Assembly (NCBI GenBank): GCA_030018895.1
Contig: JASEHM010000050.1
Location: 1-7,119, forward strand
Source of the DNA: Candidatus Omnitrophota bacterium
GTDB lineage: Bacteria; Omnitrophota; Gorgyraeia; Gygaellales; Profunditerraquicolaceae
Reading direction: 5' to 3'
DNA length: 7,119 nucleotides
Shown one piece after another: positions 5,725-7,119 of the stretch; the stretch's first letter is position 1; each line of letters starts with the position of its first letter. Made by a program: the position numbers and the translations under genes. Under the pieces are notes generated by a model. It was not told the origin of the DNA. It saw nothing but the letters and a program-made list of their open reading frames with translations, and did not search any database.

Positions 5725-7119
5725 TTAGTTTTTCAAATAAGCAAGCTTGCTCCTCTTCTCCTCTTTTTCGCCAGAGACAATCCCGAAAAAGGTATTCAGG
5801 TTAAGGATGCCTATCTTGACTGTAAAGGTCAGGCCTTTTGAATTGCTCAAGTCAAAAAAAGGAAAAGGCATATTCATTGAAGAGGATGCTGGAGAAGCAG
5901 CTACATCTATGCCTTGCAGATCAATCCCCCCTTGTTGTTGTTTGTCGAAATTGAGAGATGAACTAACTATGCCATCTATACCTGATTGCTTATTAGTCAT
6001 TGGGGGGCTGCTTATGCCAGTTGCCTTAAGAAGTATATTTGATATTTCTTTTTCTGTGGCGCTGAAAGGAATTTCTATCACATTGTTTTCATTCCAGCCA
6101 TCATTAGCAGTAATTGCAGCCTTTACTGTCATAATGGGTTTCTTCAGCAAATCGACAAATGGCCAAAAAGGCACTATACCACAGTCTTTCTTAAGGCATG
6201 TTGTATATTCCCCAGATGACTGCGTATATGACGACACTTTTTTTAAGTTTGATCTTACCTTTACAATCGATCTTACTATTTCATCCACAGCTGCGCGAAC
6301 TACTTCTGTTACGCCTGTTAGCTCCAGCAATCTCTCTTTCATTTTTTCTTTTAAGGCCAAACTAGGAAATGTCTCTTGTTTCCAATTCGGATACCTATTA
6401 ATAATTGCTTGATGTACATTCTCGCTCATACCCATAGAGAAGCTAGAATGCAAATTTTTTTGGAATGTAAAACCATCTTTTGACAAGACTATCGGATACT
6501 TCGTAATCTCTTGGGCAGTAACTTTCGAGAAAACTTTCTTTATGAATTCGTTCACATCCTTGCAAATCTCATCTATTTTTTCCGGCGTTAGTTGCGCGAG
6601 GCTGGAAGAGACAGCATCGTTACTCATCGCCGAGCTGGTTATGGTTTCGCTGCTGTTCGTATCTGACGCATAGTTTACGAGAAGTCTTTGTGGATTATCA
6701 AGCTTGCTGACCTCGCTCGCTATCGTAGAACTCAATTGGGTATCAACTATCGTCAATACGCTGCTAACCCTATCAAGTCCTAAGCCCCCGGAAAAATACT
6801 GCCTCTTTATCTTACGCTTAGTTTGCGGCTCAGTATCGGTTTTAATGTAATTATAAATTCCCTTCTTAAATGCCTCTACATAGAGGTTGTAGATTTTATC
6901 TTTGGCATTTTTATCTGCTAAGTCAATGCCTTTAACCTTACCTTTATCTATGTAGTGCTTGTAAATGGATTCTTTGAATTTCTGCTTAAACCAGGCGGCT
7001 AAGATAAGGGAATAGTATATTTGGCGTAAAGTAGCAAAGTTCTTTCCTGAGTTAACATCAGAGTTGATTTTAGGAAGGATTGTCTCGCGCATAACTTGAG
7101 AGGAGGCTTTGTTGATTTG
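5725..7119 (-). CDS. C-terminal part of large uncharacterised protein (Omnitrophota type)
   Basis: The frame is open to the window edge. Nine more codons (QINKASSQV) precede the ATG at 7092, so the true start is outside. About 464 residues are visible. Counted from Met1 at 7092, residues 1-106 are rich in Lys, Tyr and Phe and include LRQIYYSLILAAWF (22-35) and AFKKGIYNYIK (74-84), ending in YFSGGLGLD (99-107). I recognise this block from large Omnitrophota proteins but know no function for it. A Ser/Thr-rich segment (about 109-165) follows, then a helical Lys/Glu-rich part (170-285), a segment with Cys299 and Cys304, a GGID-containing Ser-rich linker (about 360-405), and a hydrophobic beta-like stretch before the charged tail. 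No transmembrane helix, signal peptide or catalytic motif stands out in this portion. It could be an internal or C-terminal module of a giant secreted or surface protein, but that is not shown here. Confidence 0.8.
   Translation of the reverse strand, partial: QINKASSQVMRETILPKINSDVNSGKNFATLRQIYYSLILAAWFKQKFKESIYKHYIDKGKVKGIDLADKNAKDKIYNLYVEAFKKGIYNYIKTDTEPQTKRKIKRQYFSGGLGLDRVSSVLTIVDTQLSSTIASEVSKLDNPQRLLVNYASDTNSSETITSSAMSNDAVSSSLAQLTPEKIDEICKDVNEFIKKVFSKVTAQEITKYPIVLSKDGFTFQKNLHSSFSMGMSENVHQAIINRYPNWKQETFPSLALKEKMKERLLELTGVTEVVRAAVDEIVRSIVKVRSNLKKVSSYTQSSGEYTTCLKKDCGIVPFWPFVDLLKKPIMTVKAAITANDGWNENNVIEIPFSATEKEISNILLKATGISSPPMTNKQSGIDGIVSSSLNFDKQQQGGIDLQGIDVAASPASSSMNMPFPFFDLSNSKGLTFTVKIGILNLNTFFGIVSGEKEEKRSKLAYLKN

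Noticed and set aside
5747..6412. 221-residue open frame on the plus strand
   Set aside because: It lies opposite the lineage-typical minus-strand gene, and its product shows no recognisable motif. The minus-strand frame extends beyond the window with sensible composition.

Overview
The window reads as a stretch of a Candidatus Omnitrophota (OP3) genome or a close relative. This is an inference from three signs. The partial protein at the right end carries a Lys- and Tyr-rich block that I recognise from large Omnitrophota proteins of unknown function. A methyltetrahydrofolate:corrinoid methyltransferase of the Wood-Ljungdahl type is present. The AT-rich coding DNA is separated by GC-rich palindromic repeats, as is common in environmental assemblies. 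No 16S rRNA or other decisive marker is present.

Every convincing gene is on the minus strand, so transcription runs from high to low coordinates. From right to left: (1) 5725-7119, the C-terminal part of a large uncharacterised protein that is open at the window edge. (2) 5352-5724, a 373-bp gap holding a hairpin that may be a mobile palindromic element or a terminator, a promoter-like site with a near-palindrome just downstream, and a REP-like inverted repeat. (3) 4557-5351, an AcsE-like methyltransferase. (4) 4379-4556, a gap filled by a palindromic repeat that extends the next reading frame upstream. (5) 3395-4378, tilS. (6) A compact junction in which the tilS stop codon lies in the loop of an intrinsic terminator, and the -35 box of the likely ftsH promoter lies in the same stem. 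(7) 1442-3301, ftsH. (8) 194-1441, a folP with an extra N-terminal domain, whose start codon directly follows the ftsH stop. (9) 141-188, a 15-codon ORF that looks like the first codons of cdaA (diadenylate cyclase) cut short. (10) 1-127, a nest of REP-like palindromes.

Functionally this is mostly housekeeping: tRNA-Ile lysidinylation (TilS), membrane proteolysis (FtsH), folate synthesis (FolP) and one-carbon transfer from methyl-folate to a corrinoid (AcsE-like). FolP and the AcsE-like protein share the pterin-binding TIM-barrel fold and act at opposite ends of folate use. I do not see a new defence or mobile system. The most interesting signals are repeats invading genes: an in-frame, repeat-like insertion inside the first catalytic loop of FolP, a repeat-encoded potential N-terminal extension of TilS, and an apparent interruption of cdaA next to a repeat cluster.
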